From NCBI GenBank assembly GCA_028279475.1, contig JANQNR010000017.1:1-64000 (forward strand): DNA of 64,000 bases, read 5' to 3'. This stretch comes from Rickettsiales bacterium. Lineage in GTDB: Bacteria > Pseudomonadota > Alphaproteobacteria > Rickettsiales > UBA998. This document shows, one piece after another, positions 43,487 through 53,823 of the stretch (position 1 is its first letter; the number at the start of each line of letters is the position of its first letter). The notes beneath the pieces were generated by a model. That model had not been told where the DNA came from. It did no database searches and was given only the letters and a program-made list of their open reading frames with translations. The position numbers and the translations under genes were made by a program.

Positions 43487-43936
43487 CTAGCGTATTGGCC
43501 CTTCATTTTTCTCTTGCCGCGCCTCGTCCAGTGCTTGCCGTACTTGTTCAGCATAAGTCTTTCCTCCTCCTGCATCGAGGCCAAACTTTGCTCTAATGTA
43601 TCCGTTCTCAAGTATGCCTGGCATTCCCTGACTCTCGCTGCTTCGTATTACATCCTGCCTTTGCTGATCGACTAAATCAATCAAAGAATCCACGCCGTCT
43701 ATTTCTCTAGTCATAGCACTTATGGTCTGTATTACCTCCGACGTATTTTGAGCATTCGTAAATCGTCCGGCATATTGCCGGGCTTGCTCCGTCGTTATAT
43801 AGCCTTTCTCAATAGCAGCATTGATCGCATCTGTTGCGATGTGTAGCTGTACATTGTAAGCACCCTTAGCACCCTGATCCAGTTGAAGGTTAGGGTTTTT
43901 CAGGTCATTCATTGAAATAGTATCATTATCATTCAT
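43487..43936 (-). CDS. Orphan hypothetical protein between leuD and leuB
   Basis: 149-residue soluble protein, helical and Gln/Asp-rich (AIEKGYITTEQARQYAGRF, then SLIDLVDQQRQDV). No family recognised. AAGGAG precedes the ATG at 43936. It lies antisense between leuD and leuB, genes usually adjacent and co-directional, so it is probably a later insertion. Confidence 0.65.
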   Translation of the reverse strand: MNDNDTISMNDLKNPNLQLDQGAKGAYNVQLHIATDAINAAIEKGYITTEQARQYAGRFTNAQNTSEVIQTISAMTREIDGVDSLIDLVDQQRQDVIRSSESQGMPGILENGYIRAKFGLDAGGGKTYAEQVRQALDEARQEKNEGPIR

Positions 43937-44010
43937 AGCGGAAACTCCTTGGTTAATTGAGTAAACCATATTAATGTGACGGTTTGATTAAATGGACTGA
44001 TAATAACGCA

Positions 44011-45138
44011 ATGAACAATACAAAACACATTCTCCTTCTCCCCGGTGACGGGATCGGTCCGGAAGTAGTGACGCAGGCGGTGCGGGTGCTGGACTGGTTC
44101 AGTGCCAACGGCGATACGCAATTCACCACTGACACGGCGCTCATCGGCGGCGCGGCCTATGATGAAACCGGCACGCCATTCCCGGACGACACGCTACACA
44201 AAGCCAAAGCGGCGGACGCTATCCTGCTCGGCGCGGTCGGCGGGCCGGCATGGGAAGCACTGGACTATAGTGTGCGCCCGGAGCGCGGCCTGCTCGGTAT
44301 TCGCAAGGAACTCGGCCTGTTTGCCAATCTCCGCCCGGCATTGTGCTTTGAGGCACTGGTCGAGGCATCAACCTTGCGCCCGGAAGTGGTCAGCGGGCTG
44401 GACATCATGATTGTACGCGAGCTGACCGGCGGCATCTATTTTGGCGAACCGCGTGGCGTGGCGCTGGAGGGCAATGAGCGCGTCGGACGCAATACGCTGG
44501 TCTACCGAGAATCGGAAATCCATCGTATCGCCCGCGTCGCCTTTGATCTGGCTGGTAAGCGCGACGGACGGGTCTGCTCGGTCGATAAAGCCAATGTGCT
44601 GGAAGTCACCGAACTCTGGCGTGAGGAAATGGAGAAAATTCAGGCCGCCGAATATCCCGACATTGACCTCTCACATATGTATGTTGACAACGCCGCCATG
44701 CAGCTGGTGCGCAATCCCAAACAGTTTGACGTCATGGTCACCGGCAATATGTTCGGTGATATTCTCTCCGATTGCGCCGCAATGCTGACCGGGTCGCTTG
44801 GGATGCTGCCGTCTGCCTCATTGGGCGCAACGGACGATCAGGGCAGACGCCCGGCGCTCTATGAGCCGGTGCATGGTTCCGCGCCTGACATTGCCGGACA
44901 GGACAAGGCTAACCCACTCGCTACGATTCTGTCGCTGGCGATGATGCTGCGCTATTCGTTTGACCTACAGACAGAAGCCGACCTGCTGGAGGGATGCGTC
45001 AATGATGTGCTGCAAACCACCCGGACGGCGGACATTATGGCTGTCGGGTGCTCGTTGGTAGGAACTCAGGCGATGGGCGATGCCGTGATTGCTGCACTGG
45101 ATGCCAGCCGAGGGCAAGATGCCCGCGCCACTGGTTGA
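44011..45138 (+). CDS. leuB: 3-isopropylmalate dehydrogenase
   Basis: 375-residue NAD-dependent oxidative decarboxylase of leucine synthesis. Motifs: [13 protein letters not shown] at the start, [10 protein letters not shown] near 130-140, the metal/substrate site [15 protein letters not shown] near 195, and [20 protein letters not shown] near 250; [16 protein letters not shown] near 290 is the NAD-binding stretch. I chose the ATG at 44011 over a TTG at 43984. The gene overlaps the next by 20 bases. Confidence 0.95.
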   Translation: MNNTKHILLLPGDGIGPEVVTQAVRVLDWFSANGDTQFTTDTALIGGAAYDETGTPFPDDTLHKAKAADAILLGAVGGPAWEALDYSVRPERGLLGIRKELGLFANLRPALCFEALVEASTLRPEVVSGLDIMIVRELTGGIYFGEPRGVALEGNERVGRNTLVYRESEIHRIARVAFDLAGKRDGRVCSVDKANVLEVTELWREEMEKIQAAEYPDIDLSHMYVDNAAMQLVRNPKQFDVMVTGNMFGDILSDCAAMLTGSLGMLPSASLGATDDQGRRPALYEPVHGSAPDIAGQDKANPLATILSLAMMLRYSFDLQTEADLLEGCVNDVLQTTRTADIMAVGCSLVGTQAMGDAVIAALDASRGQDARATG

Positions 45139-45676
45139 GATCACCCCGCCTACCTATGACGTGGTACAGGCCATTGCCTATGCCACGGTAGAGAATTTTA
45201 CTGGCAAACCGGTCTATCGTCGTGCCGGATGTTTCCTGCACCCGGACGCAGCCGCTTGCTTGAAAGACGCTATTCGCTATGCCAACGAGTTGGGTTATCG
45301 GCTCAAAATCTTTGATGCATTCCGCCCGTCCGAGGCGCAGTTTCTCCTATGGGAACACACGCCCGACCCAGACTTTCTGGCCGATCCGAATCGTGGCTCG
45401 CCCCATTCACGCGGGGTTGCTGTGGATCTGACCCTGATCGATGCCGATGGTACAGAACTAGAGATGGGTACCGCGTTTGATGCCTTCACCCCGCGTTCAC
45501 ATCATGGCGCGGCCGACATCTCCGATGATGCCAAACGTAACCGGCTGCTATTACTTGGTATTATGACTTCCGCCGGGTTTGACTTCTACCGCAATGAGTG
45601 GTGGCACTACCAGCTGTTCAACAGCCGTGACTACACGCTGCTAAGTGATGCTGATGCTGGCACGGGAATGATGTAG
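45119..45676 (+). CDS. ddpX: D-alanyl-D-alanine dipeptidase (VanX/DdpX family)
   Basis: 185-residue zinc dipeptidase. The motif [13 protein letters not shown] near 97-110 supplies the His and Asp ligands, and EWWHYQLF near 160 supplies Glu and His. [18 protein letters not shown] carries the conserved Arg. No signal peptide, so it acts in the cytoplasm, probably recycling D-Ala-D-Ala. The ATG at 45119 follows GAGGG and overlaps the end of leuB by 20 bases. Linkage to vancomycin resistance is not implied. Confidence 0.88.
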   Translation: MPAPLVEITPPTYDVVQAIAYATVENFTGKPVYRRAGCFLHPDAAACLKDAIRYANELGYRLKIFDAFRPSEAQFLLWEHTPDPDFLADPNRGSPHSRGVAVDLTLIDADGTELEMGTAFDAFTPRSHHGAADISDDAKRNRLLLLGIMTSAGFDFYRNEWWHYQLFNSRDYTLLSDADAGTGMM

Positions 45677-45821
45677 GTTTCTTTTTCCATTTTTGCTTAA
45701 AATATTGACCAGTAACATGACGGTATACTTGGCTTTCGTCCCATCTTTATACATATATTAATAAAATCTGACTATACTTGTTGTACCAGTTAATAATTTG
45801 GTCAAGCAAGGATAGGATTTA

Positions 45822-48800
45822 TTGGTTAAAAAACAGGATGATACGACGAACTCCTTCACTTCGTCTCCGGCTGCTACCGGGGGCGAAGCAGCTATGCCTG
45901 AACGCCAGATAAACTTATCGCAATTGGTAAAGGCGCTGAATGGTGATATTGTAGTTCAGCTTCAACTGGCACAGGAAACGGGCGTATTCCGATTCCAGGA
46001 CGTGCCGGAAGGGGTGAAGCTGCGCTATGATGAGCACTCCGGCACCGTAACCCTCTCCGGTGATGCCGTCGCTATTCGTCTGTTCCTGACTGAGGTCAGC
46101 TTCTCCCCTTATCAGAACGTCATGGATGTGTTGGACATCACCATCCATCTGGAGCATGACACGAAGGTAGAAGACTTTACCCTGAGCCTTTCCTTCCAGC
46201 CGCTTTCCAACTATTTCGTCATTAACGAGCATTCCGGCTCCAGCGGGCATGTGACCCCGGCTGTCGATGCACCGGACGACTATGTGCCGTTTCAACCGGG
46301 ACTCTCCGCCTTTGATCCACAGGAATTACTCGTTGAAGTGCCGCCAACTGTGACAGGGGAGCTAGTTACCAACACATCCTCTGAACCTCTTGTCACCGAG
46401 AAGAAGAAGACATTGGATGACGGCCTGTTGCCTATACCGGAAGCTCCTGCAGCGCCTCCTCCATCACCGGCAGCGCCAACACAAACCATTTCTACACAGG
46501 ATATTGAAGTGCCCACCGCCCCAGAAGAACCAGTGGCAAGAATTCCTGGCGGCACCGGCGCAACATTGCGACTGGATTCCCCAATATCAGAAGAAACGTA
46601 TGATGAAGAAACGGTACTGGATCTGGCCGATTACAGCGCCATGGATGCCGGGGTTACGCTGACCGTCACGCTCACCCTGAGTGATATTGCTGCTGGGAGC
46701 CTGAGTGCACCTTCTGTGGGCACTGCCACCTCGACATTCGATGTTCCCACTGGCACACTGACTATCACTGGTGACACTGTAGACGTTAATACCGCACTTG
46801 CAGACCTACAATTCACTCCCACCGTCGATTACGATCAAGACTTCACCATCCAGGTGAATCTAGTGGATGGCGGCGGACAAACTGCAAACAGTACGATTCC
46901 GATGCTGGCCAACGGTGTTGATGACCCCATTACCTTGGATACACCTATTGCTGATCAGGCCGCCGATACCGGCATCAGTTTCAGCTTCACACCTCCGGCA
47001 GGCACGTTCGGCAACCCGGATACGCTTGACGTCATTACCTACAGCGCTGAACAAACCGACGGCTCCGCCCTTCCTGCTTGGCTCAGTGTCGATCCTGACA
47101 CTGGAGAGTTAAGCGGTATTCCCGATGGTTCTGATATTGGTACGCTGAGTATTCGACTCATCGCCGACGACGGTAACGGCAATATGGTCAATGACGAATT
47201 CGACCTCGTAATCAGTAGCGCACTGAATGTAACGAATCATATTCAGACCAATAACCTGACGGAAGATATGGGGGCATTAAATCTTCCCGATATTTCTATG
47301 GTGACCAACGAAACCAGCGCCACCATCACCCTGACCCTGTCCGATGCAACTGCTGGCACACTTAGCACCGGCACCTCCGGCAGTGTGACCTCAACGTTTA
47401 ACGGTGCCACAGGCGTTTGGCAAGCGAGCGGTGCCATTGCTTCGATTAACCAGTTACTTGCAGATTTATCCTTCACCCCATCTGCCGATTATGATCAGAA
47501 CTTCACTGTCAACGTGTCGATTGATGACGGCAATAACCCGGTGCAAAACGGCACGATTACGATGAATGTCACGGCAGTGAACGATGCGCCGGTACTGGAC
47601 ACCCCGGAAACAGACAAAATCACCGTCGCGACCAATGCTTTCGCTCTCGATATTTCCGATAATTTCAGCGATGTCGATACCGGTGAAACGCTAACCTACA
47701 CTGCGACACTCAATGGCGGCGGCGCACTTCCGGGATGGTTAAGCCTTAACTCAGCCACTGGTGTGTTTAGCGGCACACCGGGCGTCGGTGACATCGCGAC
47801 GTTGGATGTGATCGTGACTGTTACCGACAGTGGCAGTCTCAACGTTACCGATCAATTTATCATCGACGTATCCGCCGGTGGGCTGATTATCGGTACGCCC
47901 GGCGATGATTCCATCGTTGGTACCAACGGCGCTAATGAAATCTGGGGACGTGCGGGCGACGACACCATTAAGGGACAGAATGGCGACGACACCATCTATG
48001 GTGAAGAAGGCGATGATTTCCTAGACGGCGGTTATCACCGGGATTCCATCGAAGGTGGAGACGGGAATGATACACTGATCGGCGGCTCACCGACTAATGG
48101 CAACGACCGACAAGATACGCTGAAGGGTGATGATGGAGATGACTATATTGATGGCGGCTACCATCATGACTCGCTGTATGGTGGTGCTGGGAATGACACC
48201 ATCTATGGTGGTCTTCACAATGATCGCCTCTACGCGGGTGACGGCATTAACTTCCTCTCCGGTGGAACCCAAACCGACTATCTATACGGTGAGACTGGCA
48301 GTACCAATCAGCTTATTGGGGGAGCACATCGTGATCTGCTGTATGGCGGCACCGGGCAGGATATTTTCTCCTTCCGCGTACTCAGTGACTCACAGGGGGG
48401 CAACCGAGATACGATCTATAACTTCACACAAGGCGTTGATAAGATTGATTTGTCAGCACTGGGTTATGCCGGGTTCAGTGATCTGACGATCACGCCCGGT
48501 GGCACCACGGTCGTCACCGCTGCCAATGGGCTTCGCATTGACTTTGCCGGTAATATACCGCTTACGGCGGCGGACTTTATCTTTTCTGCCAACGCTGCCG
48601 ATATTGCTATTGCCGACCAAATTCTACAAATTGGCAATGCCTGGAACATGCCACTCACAGCTGGCACCTTCGCCTCCATTGATGACAGCAACTTGACCTA
48701 TTCCTTCTTCACAGCAGGTGGCGCGCCCGTTGGTTGGTGGGCACAAGTGGACGCGTCTACTGGCACCCTTACCGGTGCACCACAAGCCAGCGATGCAGGA

Positions 48801-51800
48801 CTATATAATGTCGTACTCCGGGCAACCAATGGCAGCGGTGATATTGCCGAAGAAACCTTCTCCATTACCATCGCTGACAATGTGATTATTGGAACAGCGG
48901 CCACGGATACACTAAGCGGCACTGCCGATGCAGACGCAATCTACGGCCTTGCCGATGCTGACAGCATTGACGGCGGAAATGGCGACGACATTATCGACGG
49001 TGGCGATGGCAACGACACGATCAATAGTGGCAATGATAATGACTCAATCTATGCTGGCGATGGCGATGACTCAGTCGATGGCGGCACCCAGGCCGATTTG
49101 ATCTATGGTGGCGATGGCGATGATGTGCTGCGCGGCGGGCCGAATAACACCAATAATGACCGTAACGACACGATTTACGGGGAAGCGGGCGATGACACCA
49201 TTTATGGCGGGCGTTACCATGACTCCCTTTATGGTGGCGACGGTAATGACTATATTGATGGCGAGATTCATAATGACCGGATTTATGGCGGTGCAGGGAA
49301 CGATACGCTTTTTGGGAATGATCAAAATGACACACTCTATGCCGGGAGCGGGAATGATGTCCTCAATGCCGGCACCGGGAATGACCGCACCTACGGCGAT
49401 TCCGGTCTGAACATTCAGGATGGCTGGACAGGCACAGATTATTACTATGGTGGTTCCGGTACCGACCTGTTCACTTTCAGCGGACTAGGACATTCGACGG
49501 CGGATCGTATCTATAACTTTGCTCAAGGCACCGACAAGATTGATCTCTCGGCATTAGGATTTACCGGCATTGGCGATCTGACCATTACCCAAGGCGGCAC
49601 GACGACCATCGTTGATCCGAACTCGACCTTCAAAATCAATGTGATGAGTAATGTTGCGCTCACCGCTGCCGATTTCATCTTTAGCGCTCCGGCCGCCGAT
49701 GGTGACATTACCGACCAGATGCACACGGTCAATACGCCGTTTAATGTGACATTGGGTGCCGGACATTTTGTTTCGATCGACGATGGCAATTTGTTTTATG
49801 ATGTCTCTTCCTCTAATGGTTCCGTACTACCCGGCTGGCTGAGTTTTGATGATGGCACCCTGACCTTGAGCGGCACACCAACCACCAACGGCTATTACGA
49901 CATCACGATTCGTGCCATTAATGGCAGTGGTGATATTGCCGAAGACCAGTTCGTTATCCTCGTGGGCGAGAACATCGTCACCGGTACCCCGGCAGCTGAT
50001 ACCCTCACCGGCGGTGCAACAGGTGATGTAATTTCCGGGCTGGCAGATGATGACAGCATCGTCGGCAATGCCGGGAAAGACCTGATTCTTGGTAATGAGG
50101 GGGATGACACCATTGCCGCCGGAAATGATCGTGATACGGTCTATGGTGGGGATGGTGCGGATAATATTGATGGTGGGTACGAACGCGATACCGTTTACGG
50201 CGGGGATGGCAATGATACGATTTATGGTAGTCTGACCTATAGTACCAGTGACCGTGAAGATTACCTCTATGGTGAGGGTGGAAACGACTATATTGATGGC
50301 GGCTATCACCATGACCGACTCTATGGCGGTGACGGCAATGACACCCTCTTTGGAAACAATAATAATGACTATCTGTATGGTGGTCAGGGCAATGATTTAT
50401 TATTAGGCGGGGCGAATGATGACCGCCTCTATGGCCAGTTCGGATTTAATCTGCAAGATGGTGGAACAGGAAGGGATTTTTATTACAGTGGCACCGGCAC
50501 CGACATCTATATTTTCAGTGCGTTGACCCACTCTACTGCCGATCGCATTTATAATTTCGATCAAGGCACCGACAAAATTGACCTGTCCAAACTCGGCTTC
50601 ACCGGTATTGGTGATCTGACTATTACCCAGGGCGGCACCACCACCATTGTCGATCCGAACTCAACCTTCAAAATCAATGTGATGAGCAATGTTGCGCTCA
50701 CTGCCGCCGATTTCATCTTCAGCGCGCCGGCCGCCGATGGTGACGTAACGCTGGAAACCGCCGAGATCGGCAGTGCCTATGTGCTTGCTACCGGCGCAGC
50801 GCATTTCGCCTCGATTGATGACGGCAACCTGATCTACACAGCAACACTCAGCAATGGCAACCCCATCCCTGCCTGGCTGTCCCTGGACAGCGCAACCGGC
50901 AGCTTTAGCGGTACGCCAGGCACTGGGGACGCCGGATCGTTTGACATTATCATACGGGCAACGAATGGCTCCGGTGCCATCGCCGAGGACACATTTGAAC
51001 TGATGGTCGCCGACTCGATTACAAACGGCACGCCCGGCAATGATACACTAGCTGGCACAGCCAATGATGACGCCATCCTCGGACTGGCAAGCGACGATTC
51101 CATCACTGGCGCGGCAGGTAATGACATTCTGCGCGGAGATGAGGGCAACGACACGATCTTCGGCGAAGATGGCACGGATACTATCAATGGCGGTGATGGT
51201 GCCGATTGGCTGCATGGCGGGAATGCAAGAGATACGATCTATGGCGGCGACGGCAATGATATTGTGATCGGCGGCGGCACTGGCAGCACCGACCATCAGG
51301 ACAGGCTCTACGGCGAAGCCGGAAATGATACGCTGGATGGCGGCTACCACCATGACACCCTCTATGGTGGCGATGGCAGCGATATGGTCTATGGTAATCG
51401 CCATAATGACTGGCTCTACGGTGGCGATGGACGCGACTTCCTCCATGGCGGCAATGATAGTGATCGCCTCTACGGTCAGGACGGCGATGATCTGCTGATC
51501 GGCTGGCATGGCCGCGATTCTTTCTGGGGCGGCGATGGCGATGACATCATGCTGATCACCAACCGCGCCTATTCCGCAGGTGGCAATCGCGCGATTCTGT
51601 ATGATTTTGTACAGGGTGAAGACCGGATTGATCTTTCATACCTGGGGCTGGATGATATGTCTCAACTGACCATTGAAACCGTTGGCACCACCACCCGCAT
51701 CACCGAACCTAAAACGACCTTCCGCATTGATATTCAGGACAATGTAACACTCACGGCGGCTGATTTTATCTTCAGTGTCAACAACGCTGACCTGCAACCA

Positions 51801-52877
51801 TCCCCGTTCATGGCGCAAACCGGCGTCGCTTTCACACAGGCACTCGCTGCTGGTACCTTTGCTTCAATTGACGACGGTAATCTGCGCTATTTCGCCACGC
51901 AGTCGAATGGTAATGCACTGCCGACCTGGCTAAATGTGGATGCAGATACTGGCACCATCAGTGGCCTGGCCTCCGCCGCTGCACGGGTAAGCATTACCAT
52001 ACGTGCGATTAATGACAGTGGAGACATCGCCGAAACCACGCTGGGCATTGGCGTCAGTGATACGAGCACTACCGGTACGGCAGGTAATGATACATTGAAC
52101 GGCAGCAATGGTATCTCCGATGGGTTTGATGGATTGGCCGGTGATGATGTCTATTCCGGCGGCAGCAGCAATGATGCGATCTCCGGTGGCGATGGCAATG
52201 ACACGCTGAGTGGTGACAATAATGATGATTTCATCGACGGTGGTGACGGCGATGACTCCATTGATGGCGGCTTCCATCGTGACCTGATCTTCGGTGGTGC
52301 AGGAAACGACACCTTGATCGGTGGCTCCAACACCAGCAACAATGACCGCGAGGACACCATCTTCGGCGGTGATGGTGATGACACGATTCACGGCGGGCGC
52401 TACCATGACCAGCTTTATGGTGATGCCGGGAATGATACGATCAATGGCGGCATCCACAATGATACCTTATGGGGTGGTACCGGGAATGACTCGCTGGATG
52501 GCTCCTCCCAGAATGACTGGCTGTATGGAGAGGATGGAAACGATACCCTGCTCGGCGGCAGCAACAACGATGCACTCTATGGCGGCGACGGGAATGATAC
52601 GCTCGACGGCGGCGCGCATCGTGACGTGCTGTGGGGTGGTGCCGGCTCGGATGAATTTGCCTTCAGCGATGCCAGCCATTCCGGTGGCGGGAATATCGAC
52701 CGCATCATGGATTTCACCCGTGGCACCGATCTGATTGACCTATCCGTATTGGGACTGACCGGATTCGGTGATCTGACAGTGACCGATAACGGCACTATCA
52801 CCACCATTGCCGGCGGAGGACTGACCTTCGAACTGCATGGCGTCTACACGCTCGATGCGACTGATTTCATGTTTTAG
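45822..52877 (+). CDS. Giant modular RTX/cadherin-like secreted protein
   Basis: 2351-residue calcium-binding protein, probably exported by type I secretion. The N-terminal ~250 residues include a Pro-rich linker. Cadherin/dystroglycan-like beta domains follow (e.g. LPAWLSVDPDTGELSGIPDG). Five RTX blocks begin near residues 690, 1022, 1390, 1737 and 2085. Each is followed by a QGxDKIDLSALGF segment, a DFIFS motif and, except for the last, another beta domain, giving a period of about 350 residues. The C-terminus LDATDFMF repeats the module end and matches that of the RTX protein at 14119. Start is TTG with AGGA upstream; an ATG at 45894 is the alternative. Likely adhesin or surface-layer role. 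Confidence 0.88.
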   Translation: MVKKQDDTTNSFTSSPAATGGEAAMPERQINLSQLVKALNGDIVVQLQLAQETGVFRFQDVPEGVKLRYDEHSGTVTLSGDAVAIRLFLTEVSFSPYQNVMDVLDITIHLEHDTKVEDFTLSLSFQPLSNYFVINEHSGSSGHVTPAVDAPDDYVPFQPGLSAFDPQELLVEVPPTVTGELVTNTSSEPLVTEKKKTLDDGLLPIPEAPAAPPPSPAAPTQTISTQDIEVPTAPEEPVARIPGGTGATLRLDSPISEETYDEETVLDLADYSAMDAGVTLTVTLTLSDIAAGSLSAPSVGTATSTFDVPTGTLTITGDTVDVNTALADLQFTPTVDYDQDFTIQVNLVDGGGQTANSTIPMLANGVDDPITLDTPIADQAADTGISFSFTPPAGTFGNPDTLDVITYSAEQTDGSALPAWLSVDPDTGELSGIPDGSDIGTLSIRLIADDGNGNMVNDEFDLVISSALNVTNHIQTNNLTEDMGALNLPDISMVTNETSATITLTLSDATAGTLSTGTSGSVTSTFNGATGVWQASGAIASINQLLADLSFTPSADYDQNFTVNVSIDDGNNPVQNGTITMNVTAVNDAPVLDTPETDKITVATNAFALDISDNFSDVDTGETLTYTATLNGGGALPGWLSLNSATGVFSGTPGVGDIATLDVIVTVTDSGSLNVTDQFIIDVSAGGLIIGTPGDDSIVGTNGANEIWGRAGDDTIKGQNGDDTIYGEEGDDFLDGGYHRDSIEGGDGNDTLIGGSPTNGNDRQDTLKGDDGDDYIDGGYHHDSLYGGAGNDTIYGGLHNDRLYAGDGINFLSGGTQTDYLYGETGSTNQLIGGAHRDLLYGGTGQDIFSFRVLSDSQGGNRDTIYNFTQGVDKIDLSALGYAGFSDLTITPGGTTVVTAANGLRIDFAGNIPLTAADFIFSANAADIAIADQILQIGNAWNMPLTAGTFASIDDSNLTYSFFTAGGAPVGWWAQVDASTGTLTGAPQASDAGLYNVVLRATNGSGDIAEETFSITIADNVIIGTAATDTLSGTADADAIYGLADADSIDGGNGDDIIDGGDGNDTINSGNDNDSIYAGDGDDSVDGGTQADLIYGGDGDDVLRGGPNNTNNDRNDTIYGEAGDDTIYGGRYHDSLYGGDGNDYIDGEIHNDRIYGGAGNDTLFGNDQNDTLYAGSGNDVLNAGTGNDRTYGDSGLNIQDGWTGTDYYYGGSGTDLFTFSGLGHSTADRIYNFAQGTDKIDLSALGFTGIGDLTITQGGTTTIVDPNSTFKINVMSNVALTAADFIFSAPAADGDITDQMHTVNTPFNVTLGAGHFVSIDDGNLFYDVSSSNGSVLPGWLSFDDGTLTLSGTPTTNGYYDITIRAINGSGDIAEDQFVILVGENIVTGTPAADTLTGGATGDVISGLADDDSIVGNAGKDLILGNEGDDTIAAGNDRDTVYGGDGADNIDGGYERDTVYGGDGNDTIYGSLTYSTSDREDYLYGEGGNDYIDGGYHHDRLYGGDGNDTLFGNNNNDYLYGGQGNDLLLGGANDDRLYGQFGFNLQDGGTGRDFYYSGTGTDIYIFSALTHSTADRIYNFDQGTDKIDLSKLGFTGIGDLTITQGGTTTIVDPNSTFKINVMSNVALTAADFIFSAPAADGDVTLETAEIGSAYVLATGAAHFASIDDGNLIYTATLSNGNPIPAWLSLDSATGSFSGTPGTGDAGSFDIIIRATNGSGAIAEDTFELMVADSITNGTPGNDTLAGTANDDAILGLASDDSITGAAGNDILRGDEGNDTIFGEDGTDTINGGDGADWLHGGNARDTIYGGDGNDIVIGGGTGSTDHQDRLYGEAGNDTLDGGYHHDTLYGGDGSDMVYGNRHNDWLYGGDGRDFLHGGNDSDRLYGQDGDDLLIGWHGRDSFWGGDGDDIMLITNRAYSAGGNRAILYDFVQGEDRIDLSYLGLDDMSQLTIETVGTTTRITEPKTTFRIDIQDNVTLTAADFIFSVNNADLQPSPFMAQTGVAFTQALAAGTFASIDDGNLRYFATQSNGNALPTWLNVDADTGTISGLASAAARVSITIRAINDSGDIAETTLGIGVSDTSTTGTAGNDTLNGSNGISDGFDGLAGDDVYSGGSSNDAISGGDGNDTLSGDNNDDFIDGGDGDDSIDGGFHRDLIFGGAGNDTLIGGSNTSNNDREDTIFGGDGDDTIHGGRYHDQLYGDAGNDTINGGIHNDTLWGGTGNDSLDGSSQNDWLYGEDGNDTLLGGSNNDALYGGDGNDTLDGGAHRDVLWGGAGSDEFAFSDASHSGGGNIDRIMDFTRGTDLIDLSVLGLTGFGDLTVTDNGTITTIAGGGLTFELHGVYTLDATDFMF

Positions 52878-52968
52878 GCACGAGGTGTTTAAGCTCCGAA
52901 ATCTTTATATCACACAGTGAAATTTAAATAGATTTAGCTGAACTACACGTATAAAATCCGAACCTGTT

Positions 52969-53823
52969 ATGGGTTTTGAAAAAGAAAAAATGGAGTTTTT
53001 AGACCATCTGCATGAGATGGCACAAACTCTGACAGAATATGTATCAACCTGTGATGGGGATTGGTCAATCAAAGGATTTATAGACACTGATAAAAACATT
53101 TACACCATATCAGCAGATACAAAGATCATATCGAAGATATTGGAAATTCAATTGTTTCCAAGACTAAGAAGACTGGCTGATTCGATTGACTATGAAATCA
53201 TTCCTACCGAAAAACAAAATTGGTATCCAGATATATCATTTATAAAAAAATCTAATCCCAAGATCAAGTTTGCCGTTGATATAAAGACCACCTATCGTTT
53301 GGAGGACTATGAAGATTTTTGCAACGGTTTTACCTTGGGTTCACATGGAGAATATTTCAGGAATCGAAAAAGCACCAAAAACGTACAATTTCCCTACGGA
53401 GATTATATGGCTCATATTACATTAGGTATTCTCTATACTCGAACAAAGCATACAGATATTGATGAGACAGAAATTTTTAACCTTGCCGGGTTGGAAGCCA
53501 TACAATCCGTAATCAAAAATCTATTGTTCTTTGTAGAAGAAAAATGGCGAATATCTAGCGATAGAAGTGGCAGTGGTAATACTGCTAACATTGGAAGTAT
53601 CCAATATATACCAGATATTCTTTCAGGTAACGGTGCTTTTGCCAAACTCGATGAAGAAATATTTGATGAGTTCTGGGTCAACCAGGGGGTTTTGCGTGTC
53701 CCAGACCCTAATAAAGCTGGCCAATATAAAAAATTAACACGGCTATCTGAATTTCTTACGTTCAAAGGTATGGATACAAACTTGGTGAATACACCTAAAC
53801 CAAAAAGAAAGATTAGTTTATGA
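52969..53823 (+). CDS. EcoRV-type restriction endonuclease (predicted GATATC)
   Basis: 284-residue type IIP restriction enzyme. The EcoRV catalytic set is present with the same spacing: Glu59 in SKILEIQ, Asp88 in NWYPDISF, Asp104 and Lys106 in FAVDIKTTY (EcoRV Glu45, Asp74, Asp90, Lys92, from memory). The recognition loop [10 protein letters not shown] near 200 nearly equals the EcoRV loop that reads [18 protein letters not shown] and [13 protein letters not shown] align as well. The gene is AT-rich against its neighbours and overlaps the methylase by four bases. No Shine-Dalgarno is seen before the ATG. A downstream ATG at codon 8 is possible. Confidence 0.92.
   Translation: MGFEKEKMEFLDHLHEMAQTLTEYVSTCDGDWSIKGFIDTDKNIYTISADTKIISKILEIQLFPRLRRLADSIDYEIIPTEKQNWYPDISFIKKSNPKIKFAVDIKTTYRLEDYEDFCNGFTLGSHGEYFRNRKSTKNVQFPYGDYMAHITLGILYTRTKHTDIDETEIFNLAGLEAIQSVIKNLLFFVEEKWRISSDRSGSGNTANIGSIQYIPDILSGNGAFAKLDEEIFDEFWVNQGVLRVPDPNKAGQYKKLTRLSEFLTFKGMDTNLVNTPKPKRKISL

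Noticed and set aside
45119-45676. Vancomycin resistance function for the VanX-type dipeptidase
   Set aside because: No vanH/vanA-type genes or sensor kinase nearby; a cytoplasmic D-Ala-D-Ala recycling role fits a Gram-negative better.
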